Numbered from the stretch's first letter, positions 39,516-47,157 are shown. The stretch: DNA of 64,000 nucleotides from Thiorhodovibrio frisius (GCF_033954835.1 NZ_CP121471.1:1544501-1608500), one strand, 5' to 3'. Translations and numbers: made by a program. Notes: generated by a model not told the origin, from the letters alone.

Positions 39516-40070
39516 ATGAAACATTTGAAATCTGTAAGCCCGCTGAGGGGACTGGGGTTGGCAACAGGTCTTGCCATACTGCTGCTCCCGCCAGCCTTGT
39601 GGGCCGAGCGCGTTGGCGAGGTCAGTACCAAGTTTAAGCTGATGGGACCAAACGATAAAATCGTTATCGAGGTGTTTCAGGATCCGGACGTTCCGGGGGT
39701 GGCCTGTTATTTGAGCCGCGCAGAAACCGGTGGAGTGAGCGGCGCCGTCGGGCTGGCCGAGGACACCTCCGATGCCTCCTTGGCCTGTCGTCAGGTGGGT
39801 CCGGTCAGCTTGCCGAAAGACATCGCCAGCGGCAAAAACGACGGAGACGAAGTCTTCAAGAAACGCACCTCGCTGCTGACCAAAACCATGCAGGTGGTGC
39901 GCTTTTACGATGCGCCGCGCAACACTCTGGTTTACCTGTCCTACAGTGATCGCATCATTGAGGGCTCGCCGAAAAACAGTACCTCGGTGGTGGTGATCCG
40001 ACCCTGGTCCGGTGCGCCTCAGAGTGCGATCCAGAATGCGAGCCAGGGCGCGGCTGAGGGTGATCGCTAA
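39516..40070 (+). CDS. creA: CreA-family periplasmic protein
   Basis: A 184-residue exported protein of the CreA family (function unknown). The signal peptide (LGLATGLAILLLPPALWA) is followed by ERVGEVSTKFKLMGPNDKIVIEVFQDPDVPGVACYLSRAETGG, LACRQVGPVSL and KTMQVVRFYDAPRNTLVYLSYSDRIIEGSPKNS, all characteristic. Two Cys of the mature part may form a disulfide. It sits right after the FAD oxidoreductase and converges on thiE. Confidence 0.88.
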   Translation: MKHLKSVSPLRGLGLATGLAILLLPPALWAERVGEVSTKFKLMGPNDKIVIEVFQDPDVPGVACYLSRAETGGVSGAVGLAEDTSDASLACRQVGPVSLPKDIASGKNDGDEVFKKRTSLLTKTMQVVRFYDAPRNTLVYLSYSDRIIEGSPKNSTSVVVIRPWSGAPQSAIQNASQGAAEGDR

Positions 40071-40090
40071 GCCGGCAACGTCCTGGGGTT

Positions 40091-40735
40091 TCAGCTAATC
40101 GCCCGAGCCAGGTCGACCTGCGTGCGGATTGCCCGGGCAGCGGCCTGGGGATCACCCGCGGTAAAAATGGCCGAGACGACCGCCAGCCCTTGGGCGCCGG
40201 CGCGGATGACATCCCCCGCATGCTCGGCATGCAGGCCACCGATAGCCACCTTGGGCAATTCTGGCGCCTCACGGCAGATGGCACGCAGACCATCAAAGCT
40301 GAGCGGGGTGGCATGATCGGCTTTGGTCGCGGTGGCAAACACTGGACCAACGCCCAGATAGTCGATCAGTTCGGGGTTGGCCGCGCGCGCCAACGCGGGT
40401 GTTTCCACCGACAGCCCGATGATGGCCTGGGTGCCAAGCCGGGCCCGGGCCTGTGCCGGATCGGCATCGCGCTGACCGAGATGCAGGCCATCAGCGTCAA
40501 TGGCCAGGGCAACGTCAATCCGGTCGTTCACAATCAGGAGCGCCGCGTGGGTGCTGATGGCGGCCTTGAGTGCCTTGCCGAGCGCAATCAGCTCGGCATC
40601 GCTGGCGGTCTTATCGCGCAGTTGCACCATGGTCGCGCCGCCCTCAACCGCAGCGGTGGCCGTGGCTAGAACCCCACGCGGTCCGCAGAGGTGCGGATCG
40701 GTGACCAGGTAGACGCCAAGATCGAAGGGTTTCAT
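40091..40735 (-). CDS. thiE: Thiamine-phosphate synthase
   Basis: A 214-residue TIM-barrel enzyme that couples hydroxymethylpyrimidine diphosphate with thiazole phosphate. Motifs GATMVQLRDKTASD, LLIVNDRIDVALAIDADGLHLGQRDAD, YLGVGPVFATATKADHA and VAIGGLHAEHAGDVIRAGAQGLAVVSAIF are present. It overlaps the thiM stop by 4 bp (ATGA), which implies translational coupling. thiD is not in the window. No thiamine riboswitch was seen upstream of the pair. Confidence 0.95.
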   Translation of the reverse strand: MKPFDLGVYLVTDPHLCGPRGVLATATAAVEGGATMVQLRDKTASDAELIALGKALKAAISTHAALLIVNDRIDVALAIDADGLHLGQRDADPAQARARLGTQAIIGLSVETPALARAANPELIDYLGVGPVFATATKADHATPLSFDGLRAICREAPELPKVAIGGLHAEHAGDVIRAGAQGLAVVSAIFTAGDPQAAARAIRTQVDLARAIS

Positions 40736-41613
40736 TCCGCCTTTTGTGTTCCTGCTGGCTGGGTTCCTGTCGGGTCGGCTCGGGCCATGCTCTCGATCCG
40801 CGCGGTGCGCTCAAGCTGATCTGCGCTCATCAGGGCCAGGGCATCGACGAAGGCGACCGCGAAGGAGCCTGGTCCCTGCACCGCCCATCGCTCATCCTGC
40901 GCGGCCCATTCACCGGCGGCGCCGTAGTACGCCAGTGCCGCCAGAGTACCCTCGTAGGGGTCGCAGCCGGCACCGAGAAAGCCGCCGATGATGCCGGTCA
41001 GTGAGCATCCGAGTGCTGTGACCCTTGGCATCAGCGGGTGCCCGTTGCCGATGTTCGCGGCGCGGCGTCCATCCGTTACCCAATCCGTCGGGCCGGTCAC
41101 GGCCACCACCGCGTTGTGGCGTTTGGCCAGAGCAACGGAGACCGCCGCCGCCGCAGCAACTGGGTTATTGGAATCGACTCCGCGGCCTTTCACCTCGGTG
41201 GCGGCTTGCACCTCGGCGCTGGCGCCGAGCGCAAGAATCTCCGAGGCATTGCCGCGAATCACAGTCGGTTGTAACTCAAGCAGTCGGGCTGCGGCCTCGC
41301 GGCGAAAACGGGTGGCGCCTGCCGCGACCGGGTCCAGAACCCATGGGCGCTGATGGGCGCGGGCCGCTTCCGCCGCGCTCAGCATGGCCTCCAGCCAGGG
41401 GCGCGACAGGGTGCCAATGTTAACGGTCAGCGCACTGGCGATGGCGGCGAATTCCGCAGCCTCTTCTGGAGCATGCACCATGGCTGGCGAGCAGCCGGCA
41501 GCCAGTAGAATATTGGCCATGGGATTCATGGCGACATAGTTGGTGATGTTGTGCACCAAGGGCGCTTCTTTGCGCAGGCGGTGCAGGGCATCGCCGGGAC
41601 GAATGGCGGACAT
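40732..41613 (-). CDS. thiM: Hydroxyethylthiazole kinase
   Basis: A 293-residue ThiM kinase that salvages the thiazole moiety of thiamine. Diagnostic parts are PLVHNITNYVAMNPMANILLAAGCSPAMVHAPEEAAEF, WVLDPVAAGATRFR, VIRGNASEIL and ALGCSLTGIIGGFLGAG with the catalytic Cys. The C-terminal 20 residues (Thr/Gln/Ala-rich) go beyond the family length of about 265. Coupled to thiE through ATGA, so it forms a salvage operon. Confidence 0.95.
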   Translation of the reverse strand: MSAIRPGDALHRLRKEAPLVHNITNYVAMNPMANILLAAGCSPAMVHAPEEAAEFAAIASALTVNIGTLSRPWLEAMLSAAEAARAHQRPWVLDPVAAGATRFRREAAARLLELQPTVIRGNASEILALGASAEVQAATEVKGRGVDSNNPVAAAAAVSVALAKRHNAVVAVTGPTDWVTDGRRAANIGNGHPLMPRVTALGCSLTGIIGGFLGAGCDPYEGTLAALAYYGAAGEWAAQDERWAVQGPGSFAVAFVDALALMSADQLERTARIESMARADPTGTQPAGTQKAE

Positions 41614-41672
41614 CGGGGATCTCCTGATCTAAGGTGGCGCTGTCCGGGCTGAAGCGCGCTCACCTGGCCAGT

Positions 41673-42041
41673 TTAGCGCAGGTCGCTCAGAATCATGCGC
41701 TCGAACTCGGCGATGCGCACCTGCTGCCCATCGAGTGTGCGAAAGCCGCGGCCCTTGATGTCTTTGCGGTGCGCCTGGTAGTGGTCGATTGCGCCAGTGG
41801 CAGGGTTGACCACCTGAATTTCGACGATCTCTTGCGCGCGCTGCCACTGATGCAATACAGACCAAGCGCTGCCGATCAGCATGATTGCGATAATGCTCCA
41901 GGCGCCGATGCGCAAGGCCCGCCAGGGCAGGGCAGATTTGGCTTTTGGCGGCGGTGCGCCGGTGGATTTCGCGCGACGATTCCGCAGGGCCGTGTAGGCG
42001 GCAATGACCACGGCGAGAGTCAAAAGCAGTTTGGCAAGCAT
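41673..42041 (-). CDS. Small membrane protein of unknown function
   Basis: A 122-residue protein with two hydrophobic segments (about residues 2-17 and 47-64) separated by a basic, Pro-rich loop, and a C-terminal soluble part (EIQVVNPATGAIDHYQAHRKDIKGRGFRTLDGQQV...). I do not recognise a named family. It is divergent from nothing and lies about 60 bp upstream of thiM on the same strand, so co-transcription with thiM-thiE is possible. Confidence 0.6.
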   Translation of the reverse strand: MLAKLLLTLAVVIAAYTALRNRRAKSTGAPPPKAKSALPWRALRIGAWSIIAIMLIGSAWSVLHQWQRAQEIVEIQVVNPATGAIDHYQAHRKDIKGRGFRTLDGQQVRIAEFERMILSDLR

Positions 42042-42330
42042 GATTGAGCTTAACCGTGAGACAACAAGCTGAATATTCCAGGGTGGCCGGGCTATGAGTC
42101 CTGCCGTAACAGCAGATTCATTCTCCGGGGTGGTGCCACAGTATGAAGTTGAGGATCAGAAATCCCAACAGCACTGCGCAGACGCATACCCTAGCACGAG
42201 GGCGGGGGCGCGGAAAATGTTGCGGCAAACGCCCGGTGGTGTCTGATCCGCTCTTTGGCCAGCGCATGCGCTCGTGCCCCGCATCCGACATCGGACCCAT
42301 GACGGCTATACTCTGGTGACGGGGCAAAGG
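42042..42330. other. Intergenic region with dispersed-repeat elements
   Basis: About 290 bp before the kinase. It contains ATTCCAGGGTGGCCGGGC (42075-42092) and GATTCATTCTCCGGGGTGGT (42115-42134); the latter matches 36682-36701 in 19 of 20 bases. A minus-strand frame here (ATG 42267, 49 residues) would end in a membrane helix, VCAVLLGFLILNFILW, but has no ribosome site, so I do not call it a gene. Confidence 0.5.
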
Positions 42331-42376
42331 TATTCCCAGCGGACATGGACTTTCGGCCCAAAACAGAAAACGCATT
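42331..42376 (+). repeat. 46-bp direct repeat, copy 1, upstream of the kinase gene
   Basis: This block matches 43987-44032 at 41 of 46 positions, with the core AAAACAGAAAACGCATT identical. The two copies bracket the kinase gene. Both contain an ATG that would read MDFRxKTENA, but the second copy leads to no gene. Confidence 0.9.
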
Positions 42377-42458
42377 TGCTTTGGTTATACAAGCGGATGC
42401 CAGAGTCAGAGGGCTCAGCCATCCTGCCAAACGGGCGCTAATAGAAACAGGCCAAAGA

Positions 42459-43970
42459 ATGATGATAGCGATGACAGACAGAACTTTCTGTGAAGCCGCC
42501 TATCAGCTCGGACTCTTGTCATTTTCGCGGATATTGGATCTGTTGTTCGAGCAGCCAGAGGAGCGGGCTGCTTCGCTGGCGCAACGCTGTCATGAGCGGC
42601 AACTGCTGACGGCCGCCCAGTTCGAGCTGCTTGAGCAACATCTCGCAGTTCAGGCCGCAGCCGGCAAGCCGGACCTGGACCCAGACGAAGACCAGAATGA
42701 GCCATTGGATCAGACCACAACGCTGCTATGGGAGCAGGGTGAGGCGTCCAATCGCGGCGTCGAACGCGGCGAGGGCGACGAGCTTCTACTCGACGAGCAG
42801 GCCGGTCGCTATCTGGGGCAGAAAGAGATTGGCCGCGGCGGCATGGGTATTGTCTACTGCGTGCGGGATGTCGCCATAAAGCGCCGGGTTGCGCTCAAGG
42901 AAGTCCTGCCCGATTTGGCGGCGGATGAGTCCATGAACCAATACCTGCCCGACTTGCGCCGCCGCTTTTTGCGCGAAGCCGAGCTGACCGCTGCGCTACA
43001 GCATCCGGGCATCGTGCCTGTCTATGAGATTGGCCGGCGTCGCGCCTCGGGCGAGGCGTATTACACCATGAAGATGGTCGAAGGGCGCACCCTGGCCGAA
43101 GCGATCAAGACCGCGAAGGGTTTGGAGGAACGCCTGGCGTTGTTGCCCAACTTTATCGACGTGTGCCAGACCCTGGCTTACTCGCATTGCCATGGCGTGA
43201 TTCATCGGGATCTCAAGCCCGCCAATATCATTATTGGTGAGTTCGGCGAGACCTATGTGCTTGACTGGGGGCTGGCACGCCGATTAGGCCCGGCGTCAGA
43301 CCCAGCGCCAGACCCATCGTCGGCACCAGGGCCGGATGGACAGGCGCCTGGCAAACAGGCTGGCAGCGCGGCGAGCGAAGACGCTAATTTAACCGGGCAT
43401 GGCGTCGGAACCCCCTACTACATGTCGCCCGAGCAGGCGCTTGGCCGACTCGAAGAGGTCGACGCACGCTCCGATATCTACTCGCTGGGTGCCATTTTGT
43501 TCGAGATTCTGACCGGGCGAAAGATCAAGTCCTACCGCGATGTCGCAAAATTGGAGGCCATTTTGTCGCAAGGGGACGGCCAGCCTCAGGACGCGGATCT
43601 GGCGCTGTCCCTGCCCGATGAACTCATTGCCATTTGTAAACGGGCGATGGCGCTCAAGAAATCCCAACGCTATGGCGATGCCCAGGCACTGGCCTTTGCA
43701 ATCCAGCATGTGCAAACTGGCGCAGAAGTTGTGCTCGAACAACTCGCGGAGGCGGTGCACATCGCCTACGTGACGGAACGCACGGCGCAGGGCTGGCGCT
43801 ATGGCCCGGTGCGCGACGATGCGCGCAAGGAAAATCCAACGCTGATCCCCTACAGCGAGTTGAGCGAAGAAGAAAAGGAACTTGATCGCGTCAGTGCCAG
43901 GCAGACCATCCATGCGCTGCGCAAGCTTGGCTACATTCTGGCGCGGGAGAGAAAGCTGTTTCCCGTGTGA
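42459..43970 (+). CDS. Serine/threonine protein kinase with C-terminal RyR domain
   Basis: A soluble kinase of 503 residues from the start chosen here. After a helical N-terminal part (about 1-115) the kinase domain has IGRGGMGIVY, VALKEV, HRDLKPANIIIGE, DWGLARR (DWG in place of DFG), a Pro/Ala-rich insertion of about 40 residues in the activation loop, and GTPYYMSPEQ. The last 80 residues (VHIAYVTERTAQGWRYGPVRDD...LIPYSELSEEEKELDRVSARQTIHAL) match the RyR (ryanodine receptor) domain, which is rare in bacteria and may bind nucleotide-like ligands. No transmembrane segment is seen. An in-frame ATG at 42345 lies inside the dispersed repeat and is less likely. No phosphatase gene is nearby. Confidence 0.88.
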   Translation: MMIAMTDRTFCEAAYQLGLLSFSRILDLLFEQPEERAASLAQRCHERQLLTAAQFELLEQHLAVQAAAGKPDLDPDEDQNEPLDQTTTLLWEQGEASNRGVERGEGDELLLDEQAGRYLGQKEIGRGGMGIVYCVRDVAIKRRVALKEVLPDLAADESMNQYLPDLRRRFLREAELTAALQHPGIVPVYEIGRRRASGEAYYTMKMVEGRTLAEAIKTAKGLEERLALLPNFIDVCQTLAYSHCHGVIHRDLKPANIIIGEFGETYVLDWGLARRLGPASDPAPDPSSAPGPDGQAPGKQAGSAASEDANLTGHGVGTPYYMSPEQALGRLEEVDARSDIYSLGAILFEILTGRKIKSYRDVAKLEAILSQGDGQPQDADLALSLPDELIAICKRAMALKKSQRYGDAQALAFAIQHVQTGAEVVLEQLAEAVHIAYVTERTAQGWRYGPVRDDARKENPTLIPYSELSEEEKELDRVSARQTIHALRKLGYILARERKLFPV

Positions 43971-43986
43971 GCGGGCGCCGGGTGAG

Positions 43987-44032
43987 TATACCCAGCGACC
44001 ATGGATTTTCGGCTCAAAACAGAAAACGCATT
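43987..44032 (+). repeat. 46-bp direct repeat, copy 2, downstream of the kinase gene
   Basis: Starts TATACCCAGCGACCATGG and contains the same AAAACAGAAAACGCATT core as copy 1. It occupies the gap between the kinase stop and the convergent flavodiiron gene. Confidence 0.9.
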
Positions 44033-44054
44033 GACTAAAGTGATAGGTCCCAAA

Positions 44055-45368
44055 TCAGACCAGATCCGCAAACTCCAGCGTCTGGCCTGCATTCGCTCCG
44101 GTCATGGCCGCGCCCAGCGCGCGCCCGAAGGCACGGCAGTCCTCGAGTTCCGCGTCCGTCGGGATGAGTTTGATGCGCAGACCCACCACCGGCACCCGCA
44201 GTTTAAGCCCGCGCATCCGCTCCTCGATCATGCGCACCGCCTCGCCGGTCCAGCCGTAGGAGCCAAAGGCGGCACCCAGCTTGCCTTTGAGATCGATCAC
44301 CGCCAGTGATGAGAGCAGATCCCAGATGGGCTTGACGGCGTCCCCATTGATGGTGGGTGAACCCAATGCCAGCGCATCGGCGGATTCGATCAGATCCACG
44401 AAGGGCTGAAGCGCCCCCCCTGCCAGGTCATAGAGCGACACCCGCACCCCGGCGGTCTCTTCCGCCCCGTCGCGGATCGCCTCGGCCATACGGGCCGTGT
44501 TGCCGTAGGAACTCAAGTAGAAGATGAGCAGGGTCTTGTGCGCCTCCTGTGCCTCGCCCAGTCCCTCGGTGAAACGGGGGCTGGAGAGTTCGCGGTAGCG
44601 GGTCAGGTAGCGGCGCGGGCGGTCGCGCAAGATGGGGCCGTGCGTGGGCGCGACCATCTTGAGCGGCAGCGGTTCGATCAAACGGAGCGCGTCCATCACA
44701 TGCGTCTTGAAGGGGCGCATGATGTGGGCGTAATAGTCATCAAAGGCGAAGCGGAAGTCGCCGCAGCGGTCGTTGAAGAGCCGGCTGTCGCAGTGGTGAC
44801 AGCCGAAGACATCGCCAGAGAACAGCACCGCCTCCTCGACCACATAGGTGCATTGCGTATCTGGCCAGTGCAGATAGGGCGTATGCAGAAAACGCAACGT
44901 GCGATCACCAAGCGACACCTCGTCGCCGGTGCCGACGGTCTGGTACTCAAAGGATGGCTCGTCCTCGCTCGGCTTGAGCAGCGCCTTCAGCATTGAGGTC
45001 GCGCGGGTCGAGATGTAGAGCCGTGCCTGAGGCGCGCGGCGCATCAGTTCGGGCAGCGCGCCGCTGTGGTCCGGTTCCAGATGATTGAGGACGATGACGC
45101 GGATCTCGTCGTAGCGAGCGACAGCTTCCAGCCGCGCAAAGAACTCGTCGGCGAATTCGGCCTTGACCGTATCGATGATCGCAACACCTTCGGTGCCACG
45201 CACCAGATAGGCGTTATAGGTGGTGCCGTTGGCCGTGCGCAGGATGATATCGAAGGTGCGCAGTGCCGGGTCGAGCGCGCCGACCCAGTGCACGCCGGGC
45301 GCGATCTCTACCGCCTCGCCCGGTCGGGCGCGTTCAGGGGCACCCGCGTCTGCGAGGACTGCGTTCAT
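44055..45368 (-). CDS. Flavodiiron protein (A-type flavoprotein)
   Basis: A cytoplasmic O2 or NO reductase of 437 residues. The metallo-beta-lactamase domain (about 1-250) carries the diiron ligands in NHLEPDHSGALP, TPYLHWPDT, FSGDVFGCHHC and APTHGP. The flavodoxin domain (about 265-435) binds FMN through YLSSYGNTARMA and GSPTINGD. There is no rubredoxin or flavin-reductase extension, so an external donor is needed. The ATG at 45368 overlaps the stop of the NifO-like gene as ATGA; an in-frame ATG at 45398 would overlap further. Coupling to a nitrogenase-associated gene suggests protection of nitrogenase from oxygen, which is inference. Confidence 0.92.
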   Translation of the reverse strand: MNAVLADAGAPERARPGEAVEIAPGVHWVGALDPALRTFDIILRTANGTTYNAYLVRGTEGVAIIDTVKAEFADEFFARLEAVARYDEIRVIVLNHLEPDHSGALPELMRRAPQARLYISTRATSMLKALLKPSEDEPSFEYQTVGTGDEVSLGDRTLRFLHTPYLHWPDTQCTYVVEEAVLFSGDVFGCHHCDSRLFNDRCGDFRFAFDDYYAHIMRPFKTHVMDALRLIEPLPLKMVAPTHGPILRDRPRRYLTRYRELSSPRFTEGLGEAQEAHKTLLIFYLSSYGNTARMAEAIRDGAEETAGVRVSLYDLAGGALQPFVDLIESADALALGSPTINGDAVKPIWDLLSSLAVIDLKGKLGAAFGSYGWTGEAVRMIEERMRGLKLRVPVVGLRIKLIPTDAELEDCRAFGRALGAAMTGANAGQTLEFADLV

Positions 45369-45805
45369 GTCGAGTCCGATCCGGTGGGGATGTCGCATTT
45401 GGGATCATCGCCCGTCTGGGAGCAGGACTGGAAATCTTGCTCCGGTTGCAGATGAACGCCAAGCGCGGCGAGCAGCGGACCAGATGCGAAACCGCAGCCG
45501 CAGCCAAAGTCGGACGCGATCAAGGGGCGACGGATCAGCAGTGGATCATCCAGCATCAGGGCCAGCGCGGTTGTTTCATCCAGTGCATCCGGCTTGACCT
45601 CGCCCGCTTTGATTCGAGGCGCGGTCGGATTGAACCAGTCGCGTACCGGCAGATCGCCGAAGAAGGGCCGCAGACGCTCGGGCGTCCAGCGCTCGGCGAG
45701 CAGGTTGTGCACGCTCAGATCGTGGCCGAGCGAGCGCAGCAGCGCCTTTTGCTTGCCGTTGGAAATGCAGCCTGGTTTTTCGTAGAAAATGACTGTGTTT
45801 GACAA
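45365..45805 (-). CDS. ArsC/Spx-like nitrogenase-associated protein (NifO-like)
   Basis: A thioredoxin-fold protein of 146 residues similar to the nitrogenase-associated ArsC-like family (TIGR01616), which includes NifO of Azotobacter. Typical are TVIFYEKPGCISNGKQKALL with the single active Cys, LLAERWTPERLRPFFGDLPVRDWFNPTAPRIKAGEVKP, and LALMLDDPLLIRRPLI. The C-terminal part is unusual and Cys-rich (FGCGCGF, then QSCSQTGDDPKC). TTG 45805 is the likely start (LSNTVIFYEK); the frame reaches ATG 45904 but that part looks non-coding. It is coupled to the flavodiiron gene. Confidence 0.8.
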   Translation of the reverse strand: MSNTVIFYEKPGCISNGKQKALLRSLGHDLSVHNLLAERWTPERLRPFFGDLPVRDWFNPTAPRIKAGEVKPDALDETTALALMLDDPLLIRRPLIASDFGCGCGFASGPLLAALGVHLQPEQDFQSCSQTGDDPKCDIPTGSDST

Positions 45806-46158
45806 GTGAGGATTCCATTGGTTGTGTTCAGTGGAATGAACCAGTCGGTCGGCACTGCTTTTGCAACTGCCCAACGCGCCCCCTGCGGCTCCGTTCTGGA
45901 TCACGATCCGTCATCACACGGGCCCGAGACAATCGGGGGGAGGGGCCGTTCCAGTGTGGCGATCAATCTTGATAGCAAATAGGCAAATATCATACCTGCT
46001 TGCCAATCAACTTTAATCGTCTGATCGAAAGATGTTTTTCGAGCAGGAGCAAAGCATCTTGTGAGGATCGCGACAGCCAGGACAGAGAGGCATTTGTCCA
46101 TATCGATACAGAGCGGGCGAGCGGCTGATCAGCGCGGATGGCCCCATGGACTTTAGCT
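45806..46158. other. Intergenic region upstream of the NifO-like gene
   Basis: About 350 bp without a gene. A NifA-type element TGT-GAGGATCGCG-ACA lies at 46060-46075. On the minus strand AGGTATGATATTTGCC (45997-45982) keeps the GG and TTGC of a -24/-12 promoter with four mismatches elsewhere. Each is weak alone. Confidence 0.35.
46060..46075 (-). promoter_or_regulatory. Possible NifA upstream activator sequence for nifO-like/flavodiiron genes
   Basis: TGT-N10-ACA with exact spacing, 63 bp upstream of a weak sigma-54-like element (45982-45997) on the minus strand. Such a short motif is expected by chance many times in 64 kb, so it depends on context for support. Confidence 0.35.
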
Positions 46159-46572
46159 TTAGGAGCCCGGCCAATCGGCCGCCCATTGGAGCCCTTCTTC
46201 CCGATGATCCTCCTCCATGTGGGATTCCACCCGGCGGTACAAAAGCCAGCCCCGTTCCTTAAGTCGCCAGCCCACGGCCGATTCGCCATAGGTCAGCAGA
46301 GTGTAAAACTCCTCGTCATCGTCCGAATAGGGATCGAGCAAGCGATAGTCATAGGCGCGGAAACAGATCGCGCCGCTGACATCAAAGCCCACGACCTGGC
46401 GCGCGGGCATTTCATAGTCAGGATACACCTTGAATTTGCACGGGGTCACCACGCGCGCTCGCCATGCTGCTGGCAGCCCAGCCGACCACTGGGGCTGGCA
46501 AAGATCGATCTGGTTACGGCACGGAAGCCGTTTCAATTTGCCATAAGCACATAATGCGGGCTGTAAGGACAT
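46159..46572 (-). CDS. Unknown 137-residue protein, candidate nitrogen-fixation gene
   Basis: I do not recognise this soluble protein. It starts MSLQPALCAYGKLKRLPC with three Cys in the first 25 residues (C8, C18, C25) and a further Cys at about 45 (TPCKFKVYPDYEMPARQVVGFDVSG). The second half is acidic and aromatic (DYRLLDPYSDDDEEFYTLLTY, GWRLKERGWLLYRRVESHMEED). A very good ribosome site (GAGGAG, 6 bp before ATG) argues that it is real. A strong sigma-54-like promoter lies about 225 bp upstream on the same strand, with a Mo-box-like palindrome behind it. The downstream NifO-like gene is separated by 350 bp. Confidence 0.7.
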   Translation of the reverse strand: MSLQPALCAYGKLKRLPCRNQIDLCQPQWSAGLPAAWRARVVTPCKFKVYPDYEMPARQVVGFDVSGAICFRAYDYRLLDPYSDDDEEFYTLLTYGESAVGWRLKERGWLLYRRVESHMEEDHREEGLQWAADWPGS

Positions 46573-46796
46573 GTTGGACTCCTCGCGATGAGTCAGGTGA
46601 AGTGCCTCGGTCGAACCAATGATGTTGCCGCATCAGGTCGAGGATTCCGTATGACTGACATCTCAGCATGCGCGCGCGCCATTCCCGAGTCGGCGTATTG
46701 GGGGGGCGCAGGGAAATCGACGACGTTGCTAGGCAGTATTCTTCGGATGGCAAAAGCTGACCAGTGCCCGGCTTTTTCATGAAATAGGCGTCAACA
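46573..46796. other. Leader region without a supported gene
   Basis: Lies between the sigma-54-like promoter and the 137-residue gene. Short frames on both strands (for example one with GGAGKSTTLLGS on the plus strand) lack a ribosome site and a family resemblance, so none is called. Confidence 0.4.
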
Positions 46797-46812
46797 TGCA
46801 GCTTTTGTGCCA
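46797..46812 (-). promoter_or_regulatory. Putative sigma-54 (-24/-12) promoter, minus strand
   Basis: On the minus strand TGGCACAAAAGCTGCA matches TGGCACR-N4-TTGCW at all but one conserved position (C for T in the -12 box). It reads toward the 137-residue gene. No TGT-N10-ACA element was found in the 200 bp behind it; the nearest is at 47158. Confidence 0.6.
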
Positions 46813-46861
46813 GCGCTAGTACTTATCGTTCGCCCGGATAAATGGGGCGAAATCCGCTTTT

Positions 46862-46885
46862 CGCTATATTATGATATATATCACG
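46862..46885. promoter_or_regulatory. Mo-box-like palindrome (ModE-type site) A
   Basis: CGCTATATT-ATGATA-TATATCACG has the architecture of a ModE site (9-bp half-sites around TATAT, 6-bp spacer). It lies 50 bp upstream of the minus-strand sigma-54-like promoter and overlaps the 3' end of the small ORF. Confidence 0.55.
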
Positions 46886-47045
46886 AGACGAAGGCGCTGA
46901 TACCCTTGTTGCGATCTTGCGTGGAGGAAGCGGTTGGCTTGCTGGTCTCTGGAATTTGACGGGGCATTGCCAGGACGCCGTCAAACGCCCGGATAAGCGC
47001 CCAGATGATGTAATTCTGGTCCACTATGCGCGCCACCAGTGACAT
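46881..47045 (-). CDS. Putative 54-residue peptide between two Mo-box-like sites
   Basis: A short frame starting MSLVARIVDQNYIIW, with a purine-rich ribosome site (AGAGGGAGATAGAG) directly before the ATG. An N-terminal amphipathic helix (about residues 2-27) is followed by a polar tail (PETSKPTASSTQDRNK). No family is recognised. Its stop codon lies within Mo-box-like site A, and site B lies about 118 bp upstream. The case rests on the ribosome site and position only; it may be spurious. Confidence 0.35.
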   Translation of the reverse strand: MSLVARIVDQNYIIWALIRAFDGVLAMPRQIPETSKPTASSTQDRNKGISAFVS

Positions 47046-47157
47046 CTCTATCTCCCTCTGGGTCCCGACGCAAGTCGGTGAGCACCAGGGTGGGCGGAAC
47101 CAAAGGCAGCGCCAGTGCGCGTATCGATTATCTTGCGCAGCAACACCACGCTGACTT

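Noticed and set aside
41614-41672. Thiamine pyrophosphate riboswitch before thiM
   Set aside because: The 59-bp gap is too short and neither conserved thi-box segment is visible.
42118-42267. Minus-strand 49-residue frame with a C-terminal hydrophobic helix
   Set aside because: No ribosome site and it overlaps dispersed-repeat sequence; hydrophobicity alone is not enough.
44001-44309. Plus-strand frame MDFRLKTENALTKVIG in repeat copy 2
   Set aside because: Apart from the repeat it is antisense to the flavodiiron gene and has no recognisable protein features.
46060-46075. Treating each TGT-N10-ACA match as a real NifA site
   Set aside because: This six-base motif is expected around ten or more times by chance in 64 kb. 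Only the copy at 47158, which has a good sigma-54 element at proper distance, is given weight.
46588-46782. Plus-strand frame containing GGAGKSTTLLGS, like a Walker A motif
   Set aside because: Only 64 codons, no Walker B or other motif, no ribosome site, and it lies opposite a predicted promoter leader.
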